DNA from: Caenorhabditis remanei
Lineage: Eukaryota; Nematoda; Chromadorea; Rhabditida; Rhabditidae
DNA: 64,000 nt
Direction: 5' to 3'
Assembly (NCBI RefSeq): GCF_010183535.1
Contig: NC_071329.1
Location: forward strand, 15,886,879 to 15,950,878
Under the pieces are notes generated by a model that saw only the letters and a program-made list of their open reading frames with translations, did no database searches and was not told where the DNA came from. The position numbers and the translations under genes were made by a program. Shown in pieces: positions 23,330-34,026 of the stretch; the first letter of the stretch is position 1; every line of letters starts with the position of its first letter.

Positions 23330-24277
23330 TGTCTTCCCAAAGCATAAAAACACACCGGCTCTACAAATTGCTATTGATGCCATATCTAATTGGTCGAATT
23401 CTGCAAAACTTGAGCTGAACTTGGCTAAAACTCACTGCTTATCGATCGGAAAATCTCCAAAACATTATAATTATTTCCTAGATAGTAATTTGATAGATAG
23501 AAAATGCTGTGTCCGAGATTTAGGATTTCTGGTTGATGAGAAGCTCACCTTTAAAGATCACTGGAGTACAGCAATACGAAAAGCAAATTTTGTCGCTTTT
23601 TCAGTATTTAAATCGTTCCATAGTAACAATATCCGACTTCTCACCCTGCTTTTCAAAATATTTGTGCGTCCAATACTGGAATACGGCACAGTAGTAACTA
23701 ATCCAGGTAGTAGTAAAACAATTAAAAACATAGAATCAGTTCAAAGTAATTTCACGCGTAGGATTATGTTTAGAACCTGTGGTAAAAGAATACTGAGAAC
23801 TGACCCAAAGTACGTCCAGGCAAACCAACGTTTAGTGAATTATCAACTTCAATCTTTATCTTCATCTTCCCGACGAGCCGGATTTGATAAATTCTTCTTC
23901 GGTAAATTATTAATAGGAAAAATAGATATTGACTATACCCATTATTTTCAACTTTCATCTCACAATACCAAACGAGGCCACCTCTATCATTGGAAAACTC
24001 CAAGATCTAAAATTCGTGAGCATTTTTTCACTCACCGCGTCCTCAGTAAAATAGTTAGTCCTACGGCTCCATAAAACATTAAGCTTTCTCCAGTATTGCG
24101 GTACAACTGACATGAATAAGTAGTCGCCCATCCAATAACGTTAACAATTCATTTACCTTCCACGTGTTCACTATTCTCCCAATATTTCATTTCAAGTTCC
24201 CCCCCCCCCCCCCCCCCCTATTGACCTTGCCACGTACTCTCACGTACGTTTTTTAAATAAATAAATAAATAAATGTC
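23330..24277 (+). mobile_element. 5'-truncated non-LTR retrotransposon, RT C-terminal part
   Basis: An open frame (23289-24074) has the sequence pattern of the region following the RT catalytic core in jockey/CR1-like elements: AISNWSNSAKLELNLAKTHCL, VRDLGFLVDEKLTFKDHW, RPILEYGTVV and VQSNFTRRI. The YADD motif and everything upstream are missing, as expected of a truncated insertion. The 3' tail is a (TAAA)n-like run near 24254-24275, typical of such elements. A 20-base C run lies just upstream of the tail (24199-24218). It inserted next to the H1 start. Confidence 0.8.
24199..24218. repeat. Homopolymer C tract, 20 nt
   Basis: Twenty consecutive C residues in the 3' untranslated part of the non-LTR retrotransposon fragment. 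The exact length may be unreliable because of sequencing slippage. Confidence 0.9.
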
Positions 24278-24555
24278 CGACAATTAGACATCGCAATTCA
24301 TCAAAATGATCGAGAGTTAGGGGAACGACCAGTCCATAGAATAAAAACGTTATCACGGATCGTTTCCAGCGATTAAGAGCATTTAAGAAATCCCTAGGAA
24401 CATTGAAAGAGTTTTTATCTTAATTTCCACGTGTGAAAAAGCTTGACCATGTGAAAAATTTGACGACTCTTATTAGCTTGGGACAGTTCCTACAAACGTG
24501 CTCCACCGAACTGCCCTTGAAAAATGTCTCTTTTTTCTGACTGACTGATGAAAAC
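24278..24555. other. Spacer with repeat fragments upstream of H2
   Basis: Contains GTGCTCCACCGAACTGCCCT and AAAATGTCTCTTTTTTCT, matching inverted-repeat fragments in E intron 2 and at 21.7 kb. It replaces what would be exon 1 of H2. Confidence 0.45.
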
Positions 24556-25562
24556 ATCCTGGTTCTTCGAGCATTCTGATGAATTGCGATGTCTAACCGT
24601 CCTAGAAGAAGAAGCTGTACAAAGAAGTATGAAATCCTTAGAGTCTGGAGATATTCCATTGAATTACAAAAGAAAATACATAGAACTGACGGATGTCACT
24701 TATTTCAAATGGTCCAAGGATTATGAATCCAAAGAAGTATTAAGTGTTAAACGGCTTCCGGAGAAAATCACAGTGAATGAGGCGATGAAAAAACTGGCTT
24801 GTTATTTACTCGGACAGCGGGAAAATATAACAGTTAGGGTGGTGAATGTAATGAATTCTCGACAGACTGTTCTCCTACTGCCACCAAACCTGAAACTTCG
24901 AACTCGAAGAATAGGTGTTGCAAGAAACGATATAAAACTTCTGAGTAAAATTCTGGACATTCCATCTTGCTTACCAATGGGAAGCATCCTAACTTCAGCA
25001 TGGAAAGAAACATACTTTGATGATCCATTGATTCAATCATCTGCTGAACTACGTCTAGCTTTTCGAAATTCTGCGTATTGGCTTCCTGTTCTAATGAGAG
25101 TTCAGAATAAGACTGTGATAATGATGAATCTTTTTTTTCTGGAGTGGAAATCCGATCGATTATTAAGAATATGATAGACAATCGGAGAGAAGTTTGGACC
25201 TCTGTGACATTAGACTGTCCTGGAGAACGATTTTTGAATAGATTGGTGAGAAAAGTCAAGGAGAGGTTTGAAGGAATTTTTGTCACTTTCAAAGAAACAC
25301 AAAAAAGGTGAGTGGAAGTTTTAGACAATAGACCTTATCGAGTAAGACTAGTTTATTTATTTTTTTCAGTGTGGTCGTTGTTTCCGAAATTGTATCGATT
25401 CCTTTGGATTCCGACACAGAGTTCATTGTCTATGGATTCAAGAATACTTGTAGTGATAAGAAGATCAGCATTCTGTTGGCAGTGGTCAGAACTGGAATGG
25501 TTGTACCTGTTGAAGAGAAAAAAGAGAAGAATCGTTCCTTCAGATTTCCGTGGTTTTCTTAA
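24556..25562 (+). pseudogene. H2: subfamily H gene, 5' end lost and frameshifted
   Basis: The N-terminal exon and the first part of exon 2 are absent. Homology to H1 begins at about the GDIPLNY box and continues through RLPEKITVNEAMKKLACYLLG, LPPNLKLRTRRIG and SCLPMGSIL. A T-run near 25131 has eight T residues where the related copy H3 has nine, which shifts the frame and creates an early stop. The rest (GERFLNRL, ERFEG, then after an intron SIPLDSDTEFIVYGF and FRFPWFS) is intact to the stop at 25560. A sequencing error in the T-run cannot be excluded, but the missing 5' end makes the copy non-functional anyway. Confidence 0.8.
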
Positions 25563-25691
25563 CCTTGTTATTATATTTAAAATTGTCTTCAATAAATCTT
25601 TGTTTCTATCCGTATAGTGTTCAAAACTTTTCAGAGCTGACAGAAAGTTTATTTAGTATGCGGCATAATCTATAGACAGGACGTTCCAAGA
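25563..25691. other. 3' flank of H2
   Basis: AT-rich sequence with an AATAAA near 25590. Nothing else seen. Confidence 0.5.
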
Positions 25692-26147
25692 TACAGTACC
25701 GGACAAAAAGCTATGAACTTTGGCTGTTTTCAGTAGAAAATGGCCAACTTTGAGAGTGTGCCATAGTAATTCTGATTGTCACACTATGAAAAATTTTAAT
25801 GAATCATATAGTTTGAACGTAGAGCTCTATTTTTGTAGTTGACAACTTTTTTGTACGAACACTCCCTAGAGAGTTATGCTCATTTTAAGACGACAGCTCA
25901 AAAATCGCACTAATTTGCACTGAAATTGGTCGATTTGAGGGAGAAATTACTTTGTCGATACATAACTTGCTAGGGAGCGCCCGTACAAAAAAGTTGAAAA
26001 CAACAAAAATGAAGTTCTACCTTTGATCTGTATGATCCATTAAAAGTTTTCTCGGTAGGACAATCAGAATTACTATGGCACACTCTCAAAGTTGGTCATT
26101 TTCCACTGAAAACAGCCAAAGTTCATAGCTTTTTGTCCGGTACTGTA
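25692..26147. mobile_element. Tc1-like palindromic MITE, best copy
   Basis: A near-complete inverted repeat of about 456 bp. Left end TACAGTACCGGACAAAAAGC, right end GCTTTTTGTCCGGTACTGTA. Nested arms continue inward (GAACTTTGGCTGTTTTCAGT, GAGAGTGTGCCATAGTAATT, AGTTGACAACTTTTTTGTAC, GCACTGAAATTGGTC centre). The TA boundaries and a CAGT..GG.CAAAAAG terminal pattern match what is known of the Tc1 end, so a Tc1-family transposase probably mobilised it. Related copies or fragments: 1136-1480, 14399-14837, 17440-17720, 34640-34670 with 36880-36905 (split by the Merlin element) and about 39165-39285. Confidence 0.8.
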
Positions 26148-26159
26148 GGTAGTGAGATG

Positions 26160-26240
26160 TCCAGAAAAAGTTAATTGCAAGGAGTTTGCTGATGATACAA
26201 AACTGTACGCAGCGGGAGTCCGGTATCGGTTCAAAAATGG
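26160..26240 (+). mobile_element. Non-LTR retrotransposon RT fragment
   Basis: A short stretch encodes EFADDTKLYAAGVR, the FADD form of the RT catalytic motif C. It is truncated on both sides. A second piece with ANDTKLYA is at 28508-28595. Confidence 0.6.
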
Positions 26241-26656
26241 TACTTTATCGAACAACCATAAGGGATGTGAAACTGAAAATAGTTACCTAAATTTTCAAAT
26301 TACACAATAACTTTTTTGTATATTTGTTTTTGAAGCCACTAATGAAAAATTGATTCCTTCAAACCTCAACAATTACTCTGTCAGCCTATCCACAACAATG
26401 AGTCTAGTCACACAGTAATGCACTCATAAATTCGACAGGTTTGAGTTAGATGAGTGTAATTATCTAATCTGTGACATAATCTATAGATCTCTAGTGGGCA
26501 TAGTCTATGTGTCCTAATAAAAAGACAGATGGTGTGCAGAGGCCTCCCAAATAGTCTGGAGAACACCACATTCGCTTGCTCATTCACTATTCCGAGGTCT
26601 ACACTCACTACTCTCTTCTCCCTACTCTCATTTCGTCTTTCCCTTCTCACCGTACC
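26241..26656 (+). promoter_or_regulatory. Upstream region of D1
   Basis: No ORF. The segment from about 26400 to 26640 (CACACAGTAATGCACTCATA, GTCTACACTCACTACTC, CTCATTTCGTCTTTCCCTTC) is shared with the upstream regions of D2 (28760-29040) and, inverted, D3 (31745-31910) and D4 (34030-34310). It is therefore the duplicated D promoter region. Confidence 0.5.
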
Positions 26657-27727
26657 ATGTCGAAACCACTGTCTTACCAAAGTGCACGATGCGTTTTGCA
26701 ATATTTCGATTCAACTGAAAGGTTAGTTTTTAAAGTATTGTTACCTCATCATCCATAATATGTTTCAGATTTCTCTTGAAGTCACGCTGCCCGACTATCA
26801 AGCAATTCGAAAAATCCATCCCGTTACGTGTTAAAGAACTAGAACTCAAAAAAGATGGTATCATTTTGGACGATCTCGAGTTTCGTCTTATAGTGCAATA
26901 TTGTACGAAACGTACCAAAAATGGTAAAGTGATATCTCGTACCAGCTCTTATTCGGTAATAATCAAAAAGGAGGATCAAAGAATGAAGAGTGGAGATAGA
27001 ACAATCGCTCACTATACTACACGAATCCAAATATCCAAAGAAAAGGCATTTGAAAAGTTGGCATGTATCCTTCTGGGTGGAAGGAATACAGTATACGTGA
27101 AAAGAATGGAAATAACCAAGAGATATCCGGTAGATATAGGATGGCCTGCAAACTTTGAAGTGGCTGTGGACACGTTGATTGCGAAACACCACACTTTTGA
27201 AAATGTCCTGCCCATTGTATCGGATGCATCCCCACTGGAATATTTGGAGTCAAAGTTTTCAAAGTTGGAGTCATTCGATAACGAGCTCGTCAAAAGAGCT
27301 GAACACCTCTTCATCAATTACATCGATAAGAGTTGGTATCCGAAACTGGCAACTCTTCGCAACAAGGCGACTTATTTTTTTAACTCGTTGTTGCCAAAAG
27401 AAGTGATTATCAATATTGTCAAAAAATGGAAAGAAGAAGGGAAAGAGATTGGAACATATTTCAACATTGCACATGTTCTGTATAATATAGAGGATGAAGA
27501 GGATATCATGGATGCTCTAAAGAATCGATTCGGAGGGATAAATGGTACGAAGTTTTGGCATGCGCCAAGTCGGGACATAATGTAAGTATCAATATTTACG
27601 TTTGAATTCTAAAATGTTATTCTACAGAGACCCCGATCTAGTCTATGTTCCAATGAACACATCGTCCAGAATCGTCATTCACAAAGGTCTCCGACTGGTT
27701 ATTGGTGTGGAAGCAGTTCCCAAATAA
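26657..27727 (+). CDS. D1: DUF3557/F-box-C-like, subfamily D, 325 aa
   Basis: Exons 26657-26721, 26769-27581 and 27628-27727 (978 nt, in frame). Exon 1: MSKPLSYQSARCVLQYFDSTER. Core: SRCPTIKQFEKSIPLRVKEL, KEDQRMKSGDRTIAHY, a KLACILLGGRNTVYVKRMEI block, WPANFEVAVD, SPLEYLESKFSK, DNELVKRA and a DEEDIMDALKNRFGG acidic box. The short last exon ends PMNTSSRIVIHKG...VEAVPK; the SELVVY motif has drifted to SRIVIHK. It is the only subfamily D gene that keeps the second intron. Confidence 0.86.
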
Positions 27728-28000
27728 ATAAATTGAATTATTGTATCACTCTTTCTATCAATTTGTTTTTGTGTTTTGGGCAACTTTTATTAATAAATAA
27801 TTATGAAAAAATTTTTTTTACAATTCATCAAGACAATACAGTCCTGACCCTAAACAGTGTCGTTTTTGCAGTTTTCAGTTGAAAACGGTCAAATTGGAGC
27901 TTGTGTCACATCCTCACGGCCGTTCCAAGTTTTTATGGATTCAGTAGATGAAAACTAAAGCTATTTCTGTAAATAAGTTGTCCTCGGTGCTCCCAAAAAA
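27728..28000. other. Spacer with MITE fragment between D1 and H3
   Basis: Contains a possible D1 AATAAA near 27724-27731 and AATAAATAA near 27792. Near 27860-27910 are a GTTTTCAGTTGAAAACGGTC palindrome and a TGTGTCACATCC stretch, probably a degraded copy of the Tc1-like MITE end. Confidence 0.45.
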
Positions 28001-28002
28001 CT

Positions 28003-28445
28003 GCAAGCAATAAGTCTGTGAGCATGTTGAATCTTTTTTTTTCTGGAGAGGAAATCCGATCGATTATTAGGAATATGGTAGACAATCGGAGAGAAGTTGG
28101 GACCTCTGAGACATTAGACTGTTCTGGAGAACGATTTTTGAATAGATTAATGAGGAAAGTCACGGAGAGATTCGGAGGAATTTTGTCACTTTCAAAGAAA
28201 CACCGAAAAGGTGAGTGGAAGTTTTAGGTAATAGACCTTATCGAGGGAGACTAGTTTTTTTTTCAGTGTGGTCGTTGTTTCCGATATTGTATCGATTCCT
28301 TTGGATTCCGACACAGAGTTCATTGTCTATGAATTCAAGAATACTTGTAGTGATAAGAAGATCAGCATCCGGTTGACAGTGGTCGGTGCCTGTTGAAGAG
28401 AAAAAAGAGAAGAAATGTTCCTTCAGATTTCTGTGGTTTTCTTAA
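28003..28445 (+). pseudogene. H3: 3' fragment of a subfamily H gene
   Basis: Homologous to the last third of H2: NLFFSGEEIRSIIRNM, LDCSGERFLNRLMRK, ERFGG, then SIPLDSDTEFIVYEF. Compared with H2 it lacks one T before GTCACTTTC (frameshift) and about 25 bases in the last exon, which destroys the C-terminus. Everything upstream is missing. Confidence 0.75.
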
Positions 28446-29045
28446 CCTTTTTATTTATTCTTTTTATTTACTTTTTTCTTATTGGCTTCAATAAATCTTT
28501 ACTTCTATCAGTTTGCTAATGATACTAAACTGTACGCAGCGGAAGTCCGGTCTAGAGTGTAGCCTCGTAAGGCAACACTCTAGTCCGGTCTCGGTTCTAA
28601 AATGGTTCTTTACCACTGATAAAAAATGTTTCCCTCAAACATCAAAAATTCAAGATCTATCTATCCACGCTAACTTCCGACTTCTACTTTCATAACCCAA
28701 CTTCCATTTTCCGACTTCCTTTTTTGAGAATTTTACTTCAGCACATCTGTGATAGACAACTATGAGCCTAGTCACATAGTAATGCGCTCATAGGACAGAC
28801 AATTATCATATCCTTTTTGACAGGTTTGACTTGGATGAGTCGATGAGTCTCAATATTTAATCTGTGGCTTTGTCTATAGATGCCTAGTGGACAGTTTATG
28901 TTTCCCAATAACAAAAACAGATGGTGCGCAGACGTCCCCCACATAGTCGAGATCACCTCATTCGTTTCCTCATTCACTATCTCTACACAGGTCTACACAC
29001 ACTCTTCTCTTCTCCCTACTCTCGTTTCGTCTTTCCCTTCCCACC
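28446..29045. other. Spacer: RT fragment, tiny palindrome, D2 upstream region
   Basis: 28508-28595 is the second ADD-type RT fragment, interrupted by a 30-bp palindrome (28553-28582). 28640-28750 has repeated CCGACTTC/ACTTCC units whose reverse complement lies at 34340-34395 upstream of D4. 28760-29040 is the D-type promoter region. Confidence 0.6.
28553..28582. mobile_element. 30-bp palindromic insertion with 8-bp TSD
   Basis: The insert starts TAGAGTGTAGCC and ends CAACACTCTA, with an internal GCCT/AGGC pair, so it is a nearly perfect hairpin. The 8-bp sequence GTCCGGTC is repeated directly on both sides (28545-28552 and 28583-28590). The related RT fragment at 26210 lacks the insert. The ends fit a YARNG-type hAT terminus and the TSD length fits hAT. 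It would be an extreme internal-deletion product. Confidence 0.6.
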
Positions 29046-30057
29046 ATGTCGAAACCACTGTCTTACCAAAGTACACGATGCGTTTTGCAATATTTTGATT
29101 CTACTGAAAGGTTAGTTTTTTTGAAGTATTGATAGCTCTTTCTCCGTAATTTGTTTCAGATTTCTCTTGACGTCGCGCTGCCCGACTATCAAACCATTCG
29201 AAAAATCTATCCCATTACGTCTCAAAGACCTGAAATTCACCAGTGATAGTATCGTTTTGAACGATCTCAGGTTTCGTCTTCATGTGACGGTTAGTATGAT
29301 ACGTTGCGGAAAAGGTGAAGTATTATCTACTACCTGTTCCTATTCGGTAAAAATCACAAAAGAGGATCAAAGAATGATGAGTGGAGAAAGAACAATCGCT
29401 CACTGTACTACACTCATCCATATCCCTAAAAATGAGGCATTGGAAAAGTTGGCGTGTATCCTTCTTGGTGGAAGGAATACAGTTTACGCGGAAAAAATGC
29501 AAATTCAGTACGGATATCCGGAGGATATTGAATGGCCTACAAACTTTCAGGTCGTTATGGACATGTTGCTTTCCCAACACCACCCTTTCGAATATGTACT
29601 CCCGATTGTATCGGATACATCCTCACTGGAATATTTGGAGTCGCAATTTTCAAATAAGGAATCATTCGATAACGAGCTCGTCAAAAGAGCTGGAACACTC
29701 TCAATCAGTAAGATCGATGAGAGTTGTTATCCAAAACTGTCGACTCTACGCAACAAGGAAACTTCTTCTTTAGACTCATCGTTGCCGAAAGAAGTAATTA
29801 TTAGCATCGTCAAAAAGTGGATAGAGGAAGGGAGACAGATCGGAACATTTTTCGAAATAAGATATGATGAGAACGATGAGGAAGATGAAGAGGATATCAT
29901 GTATACTCTAAAAAATCGGTTCGAAGGAAGATACGCTCCAAAGTTATCGGACAGAGACCACAATCGTCTCTGTTTTTCATTGAGCTCATCGTCCAATATC
30001 GTCATCTTTCACAAAGGAATCGTACTGTATCTCAGAGTGGAATCAGTTCGCGAATAA
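29046..30057 (+). CDS. D2: DUF3557/F-box-C-like, subfamily D, 320 aa, second intron lost
   Basis: Two exons: 29046-29110 and 29160-30057 (963 nt, in frame). Same N-terminus as D1, then SRCPTIKPFEKSIPLRLKDL, CILLGGRNTVYAEKM, WPTNFQVVMD and an expanded acidic run (DENDEEDEEDIMYTLKNRFEG). The intron present in D1 between the RF(E/G)G box and the last block is absent, and the coding sequence continues across that point without a gap. It ends with a VESVRE-type terminus matching D1 VEAVPK. Confidence 0.86.
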
Positions 30058-30744
30058 ATTAATTGAATTATTACTGCATCCTTCACATCTATTTGTTTTT
30101 GTATGTTGGGTTACTTTTATCAATAAATTATTCTGGAAAAATGTTTTCACAATTCATCAAGACAATACAGTCCTGACCATAAACAGTGTGGTTTTTGCAT
30201 GTTTTTACATGATGCAAGGAACATGCATATCCATATTCCTTAGGAATTCCTGTATTTCGACCTAGTGACGTCACCCATTCCTTGGTCACATCCCAAGGGT
30301 CATACAGGAAGAGGCTCAGATATTGCTTTTTCTCTCTCCGGGAATGGCACAGGAAGCTAGATCTAAAGTTTTTTAGAGACTGTTAAAGACAGATCTCTAA
30401 TGCCCTCCCCATCACGCGTTATATCTCACTAACCATTCTACTTTCAGATCAGCCCATGCATCTTATTACATCTGCGGTCCCTCTTAGGACGTATCTTTCC
30501 TTCTGATCTACCACACTCTCTCAACCTCATCGCCTGATCTTGTCACCTAGCTGCCCCAACGAACCCGCCCCCATATGAGGAAGACGGGTCTTAACATGCG
30601 GACTGTATTGCCTTGATAAATTTTGCATTAAGCATTTTGTATTTTTATGTAAAAACATTTCTTTTTCTGAATAATTTATTAATGGAAGTTGCTCAAGGTA
30701 CAAGAACAAACGGATGGGAAGGATGATTCCATAATTCAATTAAT
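30058..30744. other. Spacer between convergent D2 and D3
   Basis: Contains AATAAA-type signals for D2 (about 30052, 30122). 30220-30600 is unique-looking sequence with a partly palindromic ATTCCTTAGGAATTCCT at 30235 and a conspicuous TGACGTCA site (30268-30275), a CRE-like palindrome of unknown relevance. No supported ORF. Confidence 0.5.
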
Positions 30745-31741
30745 TTATTTGCAAACAGCTTCCATAGTGAGAGATCGTGTGAAGTCTTTATGAATGAAGA
30801 TTGTGGACGATGTGCTCATTGAAACATTGAGTTGACTGTGGGGTCTGTACAATAACTTTGAACCATATTTCCCTTTGAAGCGATTCTTTAGAGTAAATAT
30901 GATATCCTCTTCATCTTCTTCATACTTTGTATAAAGAAATGTTCCTATCTCTCTCCCTTCCTCTTTCCAGTTTTTTACGGTATTGATGATTACTTCCTTT
31001 GGCAACAATGAGTTTAAAACATTAACCGCCTTGTTGCGGAGAGTCGCTAGTTTTGGATAACAACTCTCATTGATTTCCCTAATGCAAAGTGTTCCAGCTC
31101 TTTTGACGAGCTCATTATCGAATGATTCCTTATTTGAAAATTGCGAATCCAAATGTTTCAATGGGGATGCATCCGATATGATGCGCAGGACATATTCGAA
31201 AGTGTGGTGTTCGGCAAGAAGAATGTCCATAGCGACCTGGGTGTTTGCAGGCCATTCGATATTTTCCGGATATCTCTTTTTGATTTCCATTTTTTTCACG
31301 TATACTGTATTCCTTTCACCCAGAAGGATACATGCCAACTTTTCAAATGCCTTTTCTTTGGATATTTGGATTCGCGTAGTACAGTGAACGATTGTTCTCT
31401 TTCCACTCTTCATTCTTTGATCCTCTTTTGTGATTGTGACCGAATAAGAGCTGGTACAAGATATCACTTCACCTCTTCCGGCACGCTTCATACTATACGT
31501 CCCGTTAAGACAAAACCTGAGATCGTTCAAAGTGATACTATCTTTAGTGAATTCTAGGTTTTCAAGACGTAACGGGATTGACTTTTCGAATTGCTTGATA
31601 GCAGGGCAGCGTGACGTCAAGAGAAATCTGAAACAAAACTTAGGGATGAAGAGGTGACAATACTTTAAAAACTAACCTTTCAGTAGAATCGAAATATTGC
31701 AAAACGCATCGTGTACTTTGGTAAGACAGTGGTTTCGACAT
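30745..31741 (-). CDS. D3: DUF3557/F-box-C-like, subfamily D, 315 aa
   Basis: Two exons on the minus strand: 31741-31677 and 31627-30745 (948 nt, in frame). Core: SRCPAIKQFEKSIPLRLENLEF, KEDQRMKSGKRTIVH, CILLGERNTVYVKKMEI, WPANTQVAMD, SPLKHLDSQFSN and EEDEEDIIFTLKNRFKG. It ends FTRSLTMEAVCK. The second intron is absent as in D2 and D4. Exon 1 donor is GTTAG, shared by all D genes. It is in tandem with D4. Confidence 0.86.
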
Positions 31742-32567
31742 GGTGGGAAGGGAAAGACGAAATGAGAGTAGGGAGAAAAGAGTATTGCGTGTAGACCTCA
31801 GAATAGTGAATGAACAAACGAATGAGGTGGTCTTGACTATTTGGGAGACCTCTTCGCACCATCTGTCTTTTTATTGGGAAACATAGACTGTCCACTACAG
31901 GTGTTTTTTTTAGATTAGATTTTCCCACAAGTTAAATATTGGGGCTCATCGACTAATCCGGGAAGTTTCCAACCAATTTATCTAGGTTTCATAGAAATAG
32001 TAAAAAGAAATACAAATTCACGAGAGAACTTGCACACTTTTTAGCTAAATAACGACGAGAAACACACAAACGAGAGAGATAAACGACGGATTCAAGAGAA
32101 AATCAAGCGCAACAATGTCAAAACACTTTTGACACTAGCGAGAATCTGAAATCGCGCAAGAAACACACAAAACGCAACTTTTTGCGGAATAAACACTTTA
32201 TTCCAAGCCCAACTGGCTAAAAACCCACTAAAAACACAAGACAACTATAATAATTTGGTATAAAAACCAAAGAAAGAGGTATAAACAAACTAACGAGAAT
32301 AACGGAGCACCTAACGTGCCTCCGCCAGCGCCCAAGAGTGCGAAATTCTCCATTTTGAAAGCGAAATTGACAATATAGCTGCGAGAAATGCGCGCGCGCC
32401 CGGAGGTCAAACGCGGCACACAGTGACATACGGAGTGAGTCTAGAAACTCAAGTGACTTTAAAGAAATGTTTTAGAAGAGCACACGGTGCCAACCGTACA
32501 AAATTGATACACTAAGGACTGAGTTATGGCTTGCAACACATAAACAGACAGACGGCTCCGTTGAATC
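31742..32567. other. Spacer: D3 promoter region and LTR-like segment
   Basis: 31745-31910 is the D-type promoter block. The rest includes a GC-richer segment (32035-32423) treated separately. No gene seen; two overlapping minus-strand frames around 32217-32429 look like shadows of the repeat. Confidence 0.5.
32035..32423 (-). mobile_element. Possible solo LTR
   Basis: On the minus strand the segment begins TGTGTGCCGCG and ends near AAAGTGTGCA. It has a GC-rich first part with CGCGCGCGC, then a GGAATAAAGTG poly(A)-like signal, then a T-rich tail. Base composition differs clearly from the surroundings. No matching second copy and no target duplication were found, so the assignment rests only on internal organisation. 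Confidence 0.3.
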
Positions 32568-32878
32568 TTATTTGTAAAGATGCCTGAGCGAAAGGAGTTT
32601 GAATCCAGAGATACAAATGTCCGGGGAAGGTTTGCGTTTCAGGTTGTGAGTCGAGAATCTGTACTCTATGACTTCACATTTGACTGTCATTTGCCACTGG
32701 GAGCACCATTCGGTTATAATAGCTGAATCTTCATGAAATAGATTGGCGTGTGGTGAGAAAAGCTTCAAATCATCCGCACACAGTAATCTATTAGATTCCA
32801 CGTTTTCAACGATGTTGTTTATGTATAAAAAAAAGAGGAGAGACTCAAGGGCGGAGCCGTATGGCTCTCCACTATTTA
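32568..32878 (-). mobile_element. Non-LTR retrotransposon RT fragment
   Basis: The minus strand encodes a degraded G.PYGSAL..LLFFLYINNI block followed by ESNRLLCADDLKLF, the RT motif B and C (ADD) pair, then the start of the following region (ITEWCSQWQM). It ends abruptly on both sides. It is related in type to the fragment at 23.3-24.3 kb but covers an earlier part of the RT. Confidence 0.75.
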
Positions 32879-32984
32879 CATTTATAGATTTTTAAAACGT
32901 TTTGTTCAGAACAATTTATTGATTAGAGCTGCAAAAGATACAAGAAAAAACGGATGGGAAGGATGATGTAATAACTCAATTAAT

Positions 32985-34026
32985 TTATTTGTGAACAGCT
33001 TCCAACGTGAAAGACCGTGAGTGGTCCTTTTGAACGACGATTGTTGACGATGTGCTCATTGAAACATCGAGCCGATCGACGCCTTCGTTCGATGACTTTG
33101 TACCATTTCTCCCTTCAAGGCGATTGTTTAGAGTATCCAAGATATCCTCTTCGTCCTCTTCATCTTCCTCATACTTTGTACAGAAAAATGTTTCGATTTC
33201 TCTTCCTTCCTCTTTCCAGTTTTTTACAATGCTGATAATTACTTCTTTCGGCAACGATGAGTTTACAATATCGACCGTATTATTGCGAAGAGTTGCTAGT
33301 TTTGGATAACAACTCTCATTGATGTTAGTGATTGAGAGTGCTCCAACTCTTTTGACGAGATCGTTATCGAATGTTTCCACCTTTGAAAATTGTGAATCCA
33401 AATATTTCAAAGTGGATGAATCCGACACGATGGGGAGAATATACTCGAAGTTGTGGTGTTCCGCAACCAACGTGTCCACAGCAACTTTGAAGTTTGCAGG
33501 CCATTCGATATCAGCCGGATATTCGTCTTCGACTTCCACTCGTTTCGTGTAAATAATATTCCTTTCACCCAGAAGGATGCACGCCAACTTTTCCAACGCT
33601 TTGTTTTCCGAGATTTTGATGCGTTTCGTACAGCGAGCGATTGTTCTCTGTCCACTCATCATTCTTGTATCCCTTTTTGTGATTGTTACCGAGTAGGAGC
33701 AGGTACGAGATATTTCTCCAGCTCTTCTGGGACGCACTTCACCTCTTCTTGCACGCTTCACACCAATTTGCACACTAACTGTCTCATTAAGACAAAACCT
33801 GAGACCGTTCCAAGTGATACTATCTTTTTTGAATTCTAGGCTTTTGAGACGTAACGGGATTGACTTTTCGAATTGCTTGATAGCAGGGCAGTGCGATGTC
33901 AAGAGAAATCTGAAACAACTTAGGGATGAAGAGGTGACAATACTTAATAAAGAAAACTAACCTTTCAGTTGAATCGAAATATTGCAAAACGCATCGTGTA
34001 CTTTGGTAAGACAGTGGTTTCGACAT
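32985..34026 (-). CDS. D4: DUF3557/F-box-C-like, subfamily D, 329 aa
   Basis: Two exons on the minus strand: 34026-33962 and 33909-32985 (990 nt, in frame). It carries an insertion in the strand after the KDSITWNGLRFCL block (a basic VKRARRGEVRPRRAGEISRT stretch) that looks like a local tandem expansion of GEVR/GEIS. Other boxes: CILLGERNIIYTKRVEV, WPANFKVAVD, KYLDSQFSK, DEEDEEDILDTLNNRLEG. It ends FTLEAVHK. The second intron is lost. Confidence 0.85.

Noticed and set aside
30268..30275. TGACGTCA as a functional CRE site
   Set aside because: Single palindromic octamer between two convergent genes; no promoter context.
32217..32429. Short minus-strand ORFs in the GC-rich patch
   Set aside because: They sit inside the LTR-like segment in two overlapping frames and show no motif.
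33453..33839. 128-codon plus-strand ORF
   Set aside because: Antisense shadow of D4; equivalent antisense frames appear opposite D1-D3.
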